DNA from: UBA695 sp042691655
Lineage (GTDB): Bacteria; Verrucomicrobiota; Verrucomicrobiia; Chthoniobacterales; Chthoniobacteraceae
DNA length: 64,000 bases
Assembly: GCA_042691655.1 (NCBI GenBank)
Contig: CP170506.1
Span: 2,480,001 to 2,544,000 of the forward strand
Reading direction: 5' to 3'
Shown here: positions 9,144 to 18,287 of the stretch, piece after piece
Layout of the letters: every line of letters starts with the position of its first letter
Position numbering within the stretch: the stretch's first letter is position 1
Notes under the pieces: generated by a model
What the model saw: the letters and a program-made list of their open reading frames with translations, nothing else
What the model was told of the DNA's origin: nothing
Database searches by the model: none
Translations under genes and position numbers: made by a program

Positions 9144-9319
9144 GGGTTGCTCTCTTTTTGCCAACCTTCCTCTTACCACCCCAAAAAAATGTGCGAAAGA
9201 ATTACTACGTCATCTGCACGATAAACCATTGCGGCTGTTTACTCAAGAAAATATCTGTGGATAATTTCCTTCCAGGTCGCTTTTTCTCGAATGCATTCCC
9301 CTGAAAATCTACCTGTTTT

Positions 9320-10027
9320 ATGAAATCTCACCTCGCCGTTCTGATTCCCATGCTCATTGCATCCGTTGCCTACGCGGATTTAATTGCGGACTACAAACTA
9401 GATTTCGCAAAAAAAGGTCCGGCAGAAGCGGCCCAGATTATGGATTCTATTGAACCGCCATCGGATGCGGTAAAAAAAATCAATTATCCAATTTGGACAA
9501 CATCCACTAATACAGGAGCACCCGTTCCCGGTGATGGCATTGCAATCGGAATGACGCAAAGTAATGGGCATGAGTTTGGCTTGGGCACCAAAGGTATACT
9601 TCGGCTGGAAAAAGGCGGTTTCAGCATTTTCGCAAGACTATTTTCCCAGCCTCAAGGAGAGTTTAGAATCGAACGCAAAGGAGTGTTCGTGTTCCGTCTC
9701 TATACCGACCGAAGCAAACAAAACACAAGACTAGTTATAGGAGCTGTAAACGGCGGAGAAGGTAGAGCAGCATCCGCTGTTATCGCCGATCCCGGCACGT
9801 TGGAGCAGTGGCACGATTACGTATTCAACTTCAAGCCCAGTTCCAGTCTAGAACTTTATGTAGACGGCCGACTCGTCATTTCTGCACCCACGAACATTAC
9901 CAACCTCGCCATCAAAGACACTCCATTTCGTTATGAGAATTATTTAGGAACTCCTCAGTTTCTAGAAAGCTTAAAAGTCTACAACGCCGCTCTTTCACCA
10001 GAAGAGATTCTCCGCCTTTCAAAGTAA
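9320..10027 (+). CDS. Secreted LamG/concanavalin A-like domain protein
   Basis: A 235-residue protein with a clear signal peptide (MKSHLAVLIPMLIASVAYA, cleavage after about residue 19). The rest resembles a LamG-like jelly roll: GGFSIFARLFS, WHDYVFNF, LELYVDGRLV and the typical final strand VYNAALSPEEILRL. Such domains bind carbohydrate or decorate secreted enzymes. It lies upstream of an alpha-mannosidase fragment and the rhamnose genes, consistent with extracellular polysaccharide use. No catalytic domain is present. Confidence 0.8.
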   Translation: MKSHLAVLIPMLIASVAYADLIADYKLDFAKKGPAEAAQIMDSIEPPSDAVKKINYPIWTTSTNTGAPVPGDGIAIGMTQSNGHEFGLGTKGILRLEKGGFSIFARLFSQPQGEFRIERKGVFVFRLYTDRSKQNTRLVIGAVNGGEGRAASAVIADPGTLEQWHDYVFNFKPSSSLELYVDGRLVISAPTNITNLAIKDTPFRYENYLGTPQFLESLKVYNAALSPEEILRLSK

Positions 10028-10088
10028 TAAGGGTCTACCTCCCCCATTCGGAGGGCAGTCATGAACATTGTTCTTCTCTTTCCATTCT

Positions 10089-10559
10089 ATGCTTAAACAT
10101 CCTGAATTGACTAAAGACCGACTCGCCCGTTTCGCCCGCGAACTTAAAGAACGCCTATATGTTCGGTTCCCTCCAGTCAACGATTTGTCCGTTTTTTCTG
10201 CTCCGGATCGTATTTCATATTCTAAAGCAATCAATGGGAGCTATTGCCCGGCCAGTGAACGGATGCAGTTTGGTCCTGTTTGGTCAACACACTTGTTCCG
10301 GATTGGTTATGAGATTCCTGACAAATGGAAAAGCCAAGATGTCTTTCTCCACTTTGATTCTACGTCGGAAGGCTGTGTATGGAAAAACGGCCTGCCGATT
10401 CAAGGGCTAACAAATTTCATTTTTGGGCCACATATCATTTCGGCCTATCAAAACATGAAATATTTATCAAACATAACAGTGAGAAAAGGCTCAAAGTTTG
10501 GCCAGTTCTCCCAGGCGTTAACCGTGTTTAGCTGCGACGCTATTTCAGCAATTAACTGA
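10089..10559 (+). pseudogene. N-terminal fragment of a GH38-type alpha-mannosidase
   Basis: About 156 codons from ATG 10089. The sequence LTKDRLARFARELKERLY, followed by STHLFRIGYEIPDKW and SEGCVWKNGLPIQGLTN, matches the N-terminal domain of family 38 alpha-mannosidases, which are normally 800-1000 residues. The last 40 residues no longer look like the family and the frame then stops, so the catalytic domain is absent. About 240 bp of AT-rich non-coding DNA separates it from the rhaT start. It is probably a deletion relic. Confidence 0.7.
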
Positions 10560-10796
10560 TCTGTCAGTACATTTGGAATGATTCTGTATTGCATACAAAA
10601 TATTATCTCTTTTTGGAATTGCACAGCGCATCATTCGATATTGCCCCTAACACCCCCATTTCTTCTAGTCTCATTTCAAGTTTCCCCCATAACTCATTTT
10701 AGCGGTTACCTGTAAGACAACCGGATTCACCTTACCGATTATTCATTCTATCTCTGTGTTCCGAAACTGATTTGATTTTGTTTGCTCAATAAAACT

Positions 10797-10807
10797 ATGT
10801 CACCTAA
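10797..10807 (+). other. rhaT: Native rhaT start codon stranded by the IS
   Basis: The bases ATG TCA CCT AA at 10797-10807 sit directly against the IS left end. Removing the IS and one CTAA duplication joins them to the downstream frame as ATG TCA CCT AAC CCT CTT, giving MSPNPLLGVLFHWLGG. This lines up with the start of E. coli RhaT (MSNAITMGIFWHLIG, from memory). It is therefore the original translation start of rhaT. No strong ribosome-binding site is visible before it. Confidence 0.9.
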
Positions 10808-12027
10808 GGACACGCTGAATTAATCAGGACTGGGCAGGGGGAAGAATTACCGGCAGGATGAGCGGCATGAAGCGGCAGATGAGTTTTTCGGAGAGCGAAT
10901 TCGCGAGCAAGAAGCGCGTCACACGTAAGGAGGCGTTTCTGGCGGTGATGGAACAAGTGGTTCCATGGAAGCGATTGGAGGAACGGCTCGAACCGTATTA
11001 TCCCAAGGGCCACCGGGGGCGTCCACCGATGGGGTTGGAGCGGATGTTGCGACTCTTGGTCGTGCAAAATTGCTTTGGGCTTTCCGACGAAGGGCTCGAA
11101 GACGCAGTCTACGAAATACAGTCCATCCGGCAGTTCGTGGGGGTGGACTTGAACAGCGATGTCGTCCCCGACGCCACGACGGTCCTGAAATTCCGGCGGC
11201 TATTGGAAGAACACAAGCTCGCCCGAACGATCTTCGAGGAAGTCAACGCAAGCCTGGCCGCGCACGGGCTTTACATGAAGCAAGGCACCATCGTGGACGC
11301 CACGATCATCGCCGCGCCCAGTTCGACCAAGAACGAGCGCAAGGAGCGCGATCCCGAAATGCACCAGACCAAGAAGGGCAACGAGTGGCACTTCGGAATG
11401 AAAGCGCACATCGGCGTGGATGCCCATTGCGGCTTGGTTCACAGCGTGACAGCCACAGCGGCAAACGAAGCCGACATCAACCAGACCGAACACCTGCTGC
11501 ACGGACAGGAGAGCGTGGTATTTGCCGATGCGGGCTACACGGGAGCACAGAAGCGCGAGGAGGTTGTGGCCAAGGCGCCGGGTGCGAAGTTCTATGTGGC
11601 AGCCAAGCGGAACGGCGTCAAATCCATACCCGATGGGCCGTGGAAGCAAGCCGTGCAAGCGTTCGAGCACGCCAAAGCGCAAGTGCGTGCGCTGGTCGAG
11701 CATCCCTTCCAAATCGTCAAGCGGCGGTTTGGATACGGCAAGGTGCGCTACCGAGGATTACGAAAAAACCTCGCCAAACTTGAAATCCTCTTCGCCTTGG
11801 CCAACCTCGTGCTAGCCAAGCGGGAACTCTTGGCCACTACCTGCCCATGACGACACAAAACGGAGGAAATCGCCTGGATTTGCTCCCCAAAAACCGGAGA
11901 CGCCCCTCAAAACGGATCGCTTCCCAGCGGTGTACCACGTCGCGGGCCACTCGCTCCCGCGCTTTTGGCTTCGAACGTCCACTCTTATATCACTCTGCCG
12001 TGGACGGCTGCTTTGTTCAGCGTGTCC
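10808..12027 (+). mobile_element. IS5-family element, copy 2, inserted in rhaT
   Basis: Same 1220-bp element as at 3663, flanked by CTAA at 10804-10807 and 12028-12031. The target duplication differs from the TTAG and CTAG of the other copies, so this is an independent insertion. It separates the first three codons of rhaT from the rest. Confidence 0.97.
10858..11850 (+). CDS. IS5-family transposase, copy 2
   Basis: 330 residues, identical in sequence to the copies at 3713 and 59058, with the DDE blocks complete. Its TGA overlaps the ATG of the frame that continues into rhaT (ATGA at 11847-11850), so ribosomes ending transposase synthesis could re-initiate into the RhaT frame. Confidence 0.95.
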   Translation: MSGMKRQMSFSESEFASKKRVTRKEAFLAVMEQVVPWKRLEERLEPYYPKGHRGRPPMGLERMLRLLVVQNCFGLSDEGLEDAVYEIQSIRQFVGVDLNSDVVPDATTVLKFRRLLEEHKLARTIFEEVNASLAAHGLYMKQGTIVDATIIAAPSSTKNERKERDPEMHQTKKGNEWHFGMKAHIGVDAHCGLVHSVTATAANEADINQTEHLLHGQESVVFADAGYTGAQKREEVVAKAPGAKFYVAAKRNGVKSIPDGPWKQAVQAFEHAKAQVRALVEHPFQIVKRRFGYGKVRYRGLRKNLAKLEILFALANLVLAKRELLATTCP

Positions 12028-13202
12028 CTAACCCTCTTCTCGGCGTACTGTTTCACTGGCTTGGCGGGCTTGCTTCCGGTTCCTTTTACGTTCCATACCG
12101 ACAGGTACGGAAGTGGTCATGGGAGACTTACTGGCTTGTGGGCGGTTTCTTTTCGTGGATTATTTGCCCGTGGTTTTTTGCGGGTTTGATGACCCATAAT
12201 CTGCTTGGCGTGCTTGCGCAGCAGTCGGCGAGTACGCTTTGGTGGACCTATTTCTTTGGGGCTATGTGGGGAGTTGGCGGGCTGACGTTTGGATTAACCA
12301 TGCGCTATTTGGGCATGTCGCTGGGGATGGGGGTAGCCCTCGGCTATTGCGCGGCGTTCGGTACGCTAGTGCCGCCGATGTTGAAGTCCTTTATTCCCAC
12401 CATTCCGGTCCCCGAGACGCTGGTGCAAATCGCGGCGACGGGCCCGGGGCAGATCACGCTAGCGGGGGTGGGGGTATGTCTGCTCGGAATCGGCATCGCG
12501 GCGCTCGCGGGGCTGACCAAGGAGCGAGAAATGCCCGCCGAGGAAAAGAAAAAATCCGTGGCAGAATTCAACTTTCCCAAGGGAATCCTCGTGGCCACGT
12601 TCTCCGGGATTATGAGCGCCTGCTTTTCGTTTGCGCTGACGGCGGGCAAGCCGATTAGTGACGCCTCGGAACTTGCGGGGGCCTCTGCCATCTGGTGCGG
12701 GCTGCCGAAACTGGTGGTGGTGTTGCTCGGCGGCTTTACCACCAATTTTCTTTGGTGCGGACTGTTGAATATTCGCAACCACACCGGCTACCAATACCTC
12801 GCGACCGAAGTAAAACCGGAACACGTGCACCAGGGAGGTGAAGGAGGGGGCGACCAGGGAGCCTCTGTCGCGATGGTAATTGCGCCCGCCGTTGCCGACC
12901 TGCGCGTCCCCATGGTGCGCAACTACTTTTTCTCGGCACTGGCGGGCATCACCTGGTATTTTCAGTTCTTTTTCTACACCATGGGCGAGACGCAAATGGG
13001 GAAATTCGGATTCGCCAGTTGGACGCTTCATATGGCCAGCATCATTATTTTCAGCACCATGTGGGGCTGGCTTTTTCACGAATGGAAGGGCTCCAGCAAG
13101 AAAGCCTACACTTTCATCGCCTCGGGAATTGCTTCCCTGGTTCTCTCCACGATTATTATTGGTTTCGGTACCTACTTGAAGGGACGGACCGGCTTGCAAT
13201 GA
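11847..13202 (+). CDS. rhaT: L-rhamnose/H+ symporter RhaT, now an IS-encoded fusion frame
   Basis: From codon 62 on, this frame is RhaT, the ten-helix inner-membrane rhamnose-proton symporter: VPYRQVRKWSWETYWLVGG, LFGAMWG-like FFGAMWGVGGLTFGLTMRYLGMSLG, KSVAEFNFPKGI and TWYFQFFFYTMG. Native codons resume at 12030. The preceding 61 codons come from the IS tail (MTTQNGGNRLDLLPKN and so on) and read in frame through the IS end. The native start is left at 10797. The gene is thus disrupted, but an N-terminally extended RhaT could still be made if transcription enters from the IS. The downstream GH78 gene starts 31 bp later, so the IS may also be polar on it. Confidence 0.9.
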   Translation: MTTQNGGNRLDLLPKNRRRPSKRIASQRCTTSRATRSRAFGFERPLLYHSAVDGCFVQRVPNPLLGVLFHWLGGLASGSFYVPYRQVRKWSWETYWLVGGFFSWIICPWFFAGLMTHNLLGVLAQQSASTLWWTYFFGAMWGVGGLTFGLTMRYLGMSLGMGVALGYCAAFGTLVPPMLKSFIPTIPVPETLVQIAATGPGQITLAGVGVCLLGIGIAALAGLTKEREMPAEEKKKSVAEFNFPKGILVATFSGIMSACFSFALTAGKPISDASELAGASAIWCGLPKLVVVLLGGFTTNFLWCGLLNIRNHTGYQYLATEVKPEHVHQGGEGGGDQGASVAMVIAPAVADLRVPMVRNYFFSALAGITWYFQFFFYTMGETQMGKFGFASWTLHMASIIIFSTMWGWLFHEWKGSSKKAYTFIASGIASLVLSTIIIGFGTYLKGRTGLQ

Positions 13203-13233
13203 TGTCGCGAAATTTTGAATTGAATGTAGCAAT

Positions 13234-16002
13234 ATGATAAAAGCAAAGCAATTGATCCGTGGCCTGATCTGTGGCTGTGTGGCGCTAGTCGTCACTTTAG
13301 CAGATGCTGATACCGTAGAACACCTGCGCTGTGAATCTCGTGTCAACCCAACTGGCATCGATATCACGATGCCCAGGATGAGCTGGGCTCTGCAATCCGC
13401 AAAGCGTGGAGCCAGCCAAAGCGCTTATCAGATCCTGGTTGCTTCGTCGCGTGAACAACTGGCTCAAGGCAAGGGCAATTTGTGGGACAGCGGCAAGGTG
13501 GCTTCGCGCGAGACTTTCAATATTGAGTATGCAGGGGTTCCTCTTGCTGCCGAACAACTATGTTTTTGGAAGGTGCGGACATGGAACGAAAAAGGAGAAC
13601 CTTCGGCATGGAGTGCCCCGGCTTCATGGCTTATGGGGCTGCTGAAACCGGAGGAGTGGCAGGCGCAATGGATCGGCTTTGATGCGCCCCGTGCCGCCGC
13701 GGAGGCTGTGCTGCCGACCATCCCTGTGGAGGCGAAAACCAAGCCTATTTTATTGCCGCCACCGGTGTATGTGCGCACAGGTTTCGTGGTTGGCAAGGAA
13801 GTAAAGCGAGCAACGTTGCATACCGCTGCATTGGGCTTGGCCGACGTGTATTTGAACGGCAACCGTGTTGGCGATGACTATTTTGCCTCGGGGTGGACCG
13901 ATTACACCAAACGCGTTTACGCACGCAGCTACGATGTGACAAAGATGGTGCAGCGAGGGGAAAATGCCTTGGGAGCCATCATCGCGGATGGATGGTATAG
14001 CGGCTACGTGGGTTATAAACCTCAACGCGATCAATATGGGAAAAGCCCTCGCGTGCGAACACAGCTTCACCTTGAATATGCCGATGGTTCCAGCACCATT
14101 ATTGCGACAGGCCCCGAATGGAAGGCTTCTGTAGGGCCTTTGCTGGAAGCGGATTTTCTGATGGGCGAAACCTACGATGCCCGTGCCACAATAGAGAAAT
14201 GGAGCGAACCTGGCTTTAACGACGGCGCCTGGACGGGCGTCAATGTCGGTGCCCCTATGAACCCCAAAGTCGAGGCGCATCCAGCTCCGCCGGTGCGAGC
14301 CATTGCGGAGTTTAAGGCTAAGACGACTAGCGAACCGACACCGGGCGTCTATGTGCTCGACTTGGGGCAAAACTTTGCAGGCATTGCGCGGCTCAAGATC
14401 AAAGGCGAGGCCGGACAAAAAATCACTCTGCGTTTTGGCGAGCGCCTGAATCCAAACGGCACCCTTTACACTACCAATTTGCGCACGGCTCGGGCGACGG
14501 ATACCTATATATGCAGAGGCGGAGGAAGCGTCGAGACCTGGCAGCCCCATTTTACCTTTCACGGGTTTCAATATGTGGAGGTCAGCGGATTAAAACAAAA
14601 GCCGGATGCCGATACTGTCGTCGGGATCGCGCTAAGCAGCGACACCCCCGTGACGGGAAGCTTTAGCTGCTCGGAGCCGATGCTCAACCAACTGCGGAGC
14701 AATATTTATTGGACGCAGCGAATGAACTTCATCGATATCCCCACCGATTGTCCTCAGCGCGACGAGCGACTGGGCTGGACCGGGGATGCGCAAATATATA
14801 TCCGCACAGCCACCCTCAATACCGACGTGCAGGCTTTTTTTACCAAATGGCTTGTGGACTTGGCGGACGCGCAACTGCCTGACGGGGCATATCCCAGAGT
14901 TGCCCCGGCCAAAGTGACGGAAGGCGACGGCGGCCCTGCGTGGGCGGATGCCGGCGTCATTTGCCCGTGGACGCTTTACGATGTCTATGGCGACAAAAGA
15001 GTCCTAGCGCGGCAATACCCCGGCATGGTGCGGTTCATCGAGTACTGCGAAAAGCGCTGCCAGCCGGGGATGCTGCCGCCAGAGAAGTTCCAGTGCTTTG
15101 GAGACTGGTTGAGTAATGGCGCCAATACTCCCAGGGACGTTATTTATCTAGCCTACTTTGCCAACAGCGTGCATCTGACCGCGCGAGCGGCCGAGGCCTT
15201 GGGTAAAGCCGAAGATGTGGCGAAATATCGCGCCTTGTTTGAACAAATCAAATCGGCATTTAACCAAGCCTATGTGGGAGCGGATGGCCGCATCAAAGGG
15301 AATACGCAGGCCTGCTATGTGCTAGCTATTGCCTTTGACTTGCTTGATGCGGAAAAGGAAAAGTTGGCGGCGGATTACCTTGTCAAAGACATAGAAGCAC
15401 GTGGCTGGCATCTGTCCACGGGGTTCATTGGCACCAAAGATTTAATGCTCGCGCTTGCGAAGGTCGGCCGCAACGACGTTGCCTACCGGCTCATCTACTG
15501 CGACACCTTCCCGTCATGGGGATTTTCCATCAAAAATGGCGCGACTAGCATCTGGGAGCGATGGAATGGATGGACGCACGACAAGGGTTTTGGAGATCCC
15601 AAAATGAATTCCTTCGCCCACTATTCTTTTGGGGCCGTCTATCAGTGGATGCTTGAAAACATCGGAGGTATCCGCAGTAACGGGCCTGCTTACGGGCGGA
15701 TCATCATCGCGCCGCAACTAGACCAAAAACTCACCCATGCCGAAGCATCCTACGACAGCATTCGGGGACGTATCGAAACGCGCTGGAGCAAACAGGGAGG
15801 GCAACTATCTCTGACCACAACCATTCCGCCTAACACCACCGCTACCGTCTTTGTCCCAGCGGCAGAGCGCGCGGCGGTCACCGAAGGCGGACTCCCGGCA
15901 GACAAAGCGATCGGCGTCAAATTCCTGAGGAGAGAATCCGGTGTTGTAGTCTACGAGGTCCAGCCTGGCACCTACGCGTTTCGTTCAACACTCTTGCCCT
16001 AA
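13234..16002 (+). CDS. Secreted alpha-L-rhamnosidase, GH78
   Basis: A 922-residue enzyme with a signal peptide (roughly residues 1-25, ending VTLADA). It has the full bacterial rhamnosidase order: an N-terminal beta domain (LRCESRVNPTGIDITMPRMSW), the carbohydrate-binding-like Bac_rhamnosid_N domain, a six-hairpin catalytic domain from about residue 480, and a C-terminal beta sandwich. Conserved catalytic-domain blocks are PTDCPQRDERLGWTGDAQ near 505, DGAYPRVAP, and TSIWERWNGW near 770. It should release terminal alpha-L-rhamnose outside the cytoplasm for uptake by the RhaT encoded just upstream. Confidence 0.95.
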   Translation: MIKAKQLIRGLICGCVALVVTLADADTVEHLRCESRVNPTGIDITMPRMSWALQSAKRGASQSAYQILVASSREQLAQGKGNLWDSGKVASRETFNIEYAGVPLAAEQLCFWKVRTWNEKGEPSAWSAPASWLMGLLKPEEWQAQWIGFDAPRAAAEAVLPTIPVEAKTKPILLPPPVYVRTGFVVGKEVKRATLHTAALGLADVYLNGNRVGDDYFASGWTDYTKRVYARSYDVTKMVQRGENALGAIIADGWYSGYVGYKPQRDQYGKSPRVRTQLHLEYADGSSTIIATGPEWKASVGPLLEADFLMGETYDARATIEKWSEPGFNDGAWTGVNVGAPMNPKVEAHPAPPVRAIAEFKAKTTSEPTPGVYVLDLGQNFAGIARLKIKGEAGQKITLRFGERLNPNGTLYTTNLRTARATDTYICRGGGSVETWQPHFTFHGFQYVEVSGLKQKPDADTVVGIALSSDTPVTGSFSCSEPMLNQLRSNIYWTQRMNFIDIPTDCPQRDERLGWTGDAQIYIRTATLNTDVQAFFTKWLVDLADAQLPDGAYPRVAPAKVTEGDGGPAWADAGVICPWTLYDVYGDKRVLARQYPGMVRFIEYCEKRCQPGMLPPEKFQCFGDWLSNGANTPRDVIYLAYFANSVHLTARAAEALGKAEDVAKYRALFEQIKSAFNQAYVGADGRIKGNTQACYVLAIAFDLLDAEKEKLAADYLVKDIEARGWHLSTGFIGTKDLMLALAKVGRNDVAYRLIYCDTFPSWGFSIKNGATSIWERWNGWTHDKGFGDPKMNSFAHYSFGAVYQWMLENIGGIRSNGPAYGRIIIAPQLDQKLTHAEASYDSIRGRIETRWSKQGGQLSLTTTIPPNTTATVFVPAAERAAVTEGGLPADKAIGVKFLRRESGVVVYEVQPGTYAFRSTLLP

Positions 16003-16006
16003 TCTA

Positions 16007-17845
16007 ATGATCTTCTCATCCTTTCTATGGGCTCACAACCCCAGCTTCCGTTCGCTCTTTCGGCTAGGAGCCATCCTCGTTGCTTCGGCTATCGTTCCGG
16101 TGGCAGCATTGGCGCAAGGCCCCACCGGCACGCGGCTTCCGGTCGAGATCGAGCGGATCGCGCCAGTTACAATCGTAGAAAAAGGCCCCGGCCATCTCTT
16201 CGTTGATTTTGGGTGGGTGGTCTTTGCGGGACTGGAGGTAAAGGTGCCCCACGCTCAGCCGGGACAAAAGCTGACCGTCTCTTTGGGCGAAGCCATCTCC
16301 GGCCCGCAAACCGTGCATCGTAAGCCGGGCGGCTCGGTTCGCTTCCATTGCGCTGAAGTCGGCATGGTAGCTGGGCAGGAGACCTATCGTGTCCCGCTTA
16401 CCGCCGCGGATAAACGATGGATGCCCGACGGGATCGGTCCGGTCATGCCTTTTCGCTATGTAGAAATCGAGGGCGCACCCACAGGGTTGGGCAAGGAGGC
16501 CATCCAGCAACTCGCCGTCCATTATCCCTTTGACGACTCGGCCGCGCACTTCAAGAGTTCCGATGCCAAGCTCAACGCCATTTGGGAACTCTGCCGCCAC
16601 ACCATCAAGGCCACTAGCTTTTGCGGCGTTTTTGTGGATGGGGACCGGGAGCGAAAACCCTACGAAGGAGACGCCTACATCAATCAGCTTGGCTGGTTTT
16701 CCTGCACCACAGATACCACGTTGCCACGCTATACCTGGGAATACTTGGTAACCCACCCCACCTGGCCCACCGAATACATCCTCGTGACGCCCATACTGGC
16801 TTGGGACGACTATCGATACACCGGCAACCCCGCCGGACTGAAGGCGTTTTATTCCGATCTCAAAGCCAAAACCCTCCTGTCGCTGGAACGCCCCGACGGA
16901 CTCCTTAGCACCGGCACCGCCGCCATTCCGCAGGAAATCCAGCAGGCCATCCATATTGCAAAAATTCAGGATCTCGTCGATTGGCCCCTGGGAGAACGCG
17001 ATCACTACGAAATGAAACCGGTGAACACGGTCGTGAATGCATTCCATTGCCAGGCGCTCCGCAGCATGGCCAACATCGCTCGAGTTCTGGGCCATGCAGA
17101 TGACGCGGCGTTGTTTGATGCCGCCGCTAGCAAAGCAACGCACAGCCTGAACACCGTACTCCTGGATCCCGCGACGGGGTTTTATGTGGACGCGGAAGGG
17201 AGCCGCCACAGCTCTCTTCACGCCAACTTCTTCCCCCTCGCTTTTGGGCTGGTCCCGCCGGAGCGGAAAAAGCAGATTGTGGACTATGTGAGCAGCCGAG
17301 AAATGGCCTGCAGCGTCTATGGCGCGCAGTTTTTCCTCGAAGCGCTTTTCGATAACGGCCGGGCCGACCGCGCCCTCGCCCTCATGACCGCCGCTGGCGA
17401 CCGGAGCTGGAGCCACATGCTGGACCAGGGGACGACATTGACCTATGAGGCCTGGGATGGAAGGTATAAGCCAAACCAGGATTGGAACCATGCCTGGGGA
17501 GCTGCCCCGGCCAACCTGATCCCCCGCAAACTGATGGGCATCGAGCCGCTGGAACCTGGCTTCGCCAAGGTCTTGATCGCACCCAAGCCGGGTACGTTGC
17601 CGTGGGCCGAAATGCGGGTGCCGACTGTGCGTGGAAGCCTGTTTGTGCGGTTTGAAAACGGCCCGGGCTTCCGCTTGGAAATCGAACTACCGCCCCAGAC
17701 CACCGCGCGAATCGGGCTCCCAACCTCCGCGGTCGATGGCCCCGTAAAACTTCAGCTCGACGGGAAATCCGTCGTTGGAACAGCAAAGGGCGGCACCGTG
17801 TTTCTGGATAATCTCGGTCCCGGCAAGCATCGATGCAGCCTGTGA
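16007..17845 (+). CDS. Secreted GH78-like alpha-L-rhamnosidase family protein
   Basis: A 612-residue protein starting 4 bp after the preceding GH78 stop, so co-transcribed and probably translationally coupled. An N-terminal export signal ends near ALAQG at about residue 37. It lacks the long N-terminal domains of the upstream enzyme but keeps a jelly-roll module, the six-hairpin core (GVFVDGDRERKPYEGDAYINQLGWF, TYEAWDGRYKPNQDWNHAWGAAP) and a C-terminal sandwich. It is a short GH78-type enzyme, perhaps acting on a different rhamnoside linkage. The exact specificity cannot be read from sequence. Confidence 0.88.
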   Translation: MIFSSFLWAHNPSFRSLFRLGAILVASAIVPVAALAQGPTGTRLPVEIERIAPVTIVEKGPGHLFVDFGWVVFAGLEVKVPHAQPGQKLTVSLGEAISGPQTVHRKPGGSVRFHCAEVGMVAGQETYRVPLTAADKRWMPDGIGPVMPFRYVEIEGAPTGLGKEAIQQLAVHYPFDDSAAHFKSSDAKLNAIWELCRHTIKATSFCGVFVDGDRERKPYEGDAYINQLGWFSCTTDTTLPRYTWEYLVTHPTWPTEYILVTPILAWDDYRYTGNPAGLKAFYSDLKAKTLLSLERPDGLLSTGTAAIPQEIQQAIHIAKIQDLVDWPLGERDHYEMKPVNTVVNAFHCQALRSMANIARVLGHADDAALFDAAASKATHSLNTVLLDPATGFYVDAEGSRHSSLHANFFPLAFGLVPPERKKQIVDYVSSREMACSVYGAQFFLEALFDNGRADRALALMTAAGDRSWSHMLDQGTTLTYEAWDGRYKPNQDWNHAWGAAPANLIPRKLMGIEPLEPGFAKVLIAPKPGTLPWAEMRVPTVRGSLFVRFENGPGFRLEIELPPQTTARIGLPTSAVDGPVKLQLDGKSVVGTAKGGTVFLDNLGPGKHRCSL

Positions 17846-18287
17846 ACATAGGCTAGGAATGCAGGTGGAAAGTTAATGTACCGAGCTTCCTTTGACGGAA
17901 TCTTGCGGATCCGCTTGGAAATTCGGGCGTGCTCGGGCTATGTCCGTTCCTTTTCGCCCTCCGTAACGGCTTTTGTTATCCTGCTAGCGCTCCCGATTTG
18001 AGAGCGGAACTGCCCGTTCTATGCAAAAATATTGCTCCGTCAGAAGTCACTTGGAAGCAGTGAGATAGAACACGCATTAGATCGACGATCCCGTTCCGTT
18101 TTTATGCAGCTTTTCTACAGAAGCATTCAGGTTGGGCGACCCGAAGGGGAGGCATGCTCAGGCAAAGCTGAACTGGCTTGTTTTTCAGAAAAAGTCCAAC
18201 AAGAACAGCCCTTCCTCTCCGACAACAAATGGTTTCTTTGAGGACATCAAAGGCCGTGTATGCAAAATCAGACATTCAAAACGGTAT
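17846..18287. other. Intergenic, no gene seen
   Basis: About 440 bp between the plus-strand rhamnosidase operon and the end of the minus-strand defence island. Short frames here have no coding character. It marks the left edge of the island. Confidence 0.5.

Larger units (their letters stand above)
7774..9212 (-). mobile_element. IS256-family insertion sequence
   Basis: Both termini carry the inverted motif ATTCTTTCGCAC: 7783-7794 at the left and, inverted, 9191-9202 at the right. They bracket a full mutator-type transposase. The right boundary is set by a 27-bp identity with an isolated copy of the same end at 32737-32763. The left boundary is estimated by symmetry. I found no convincing 8-bp target duplication, so the outermost bases are uncertain. 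Confidence 0.85.

Noticed and set aside
3663..12027. Composite transposon formed by IS5 copies 1 and 2
   Set aside because: Each copy has its own target duplication (TTAG and CTAA) and the outer flanks do not match, so the segment did not move as a unit.
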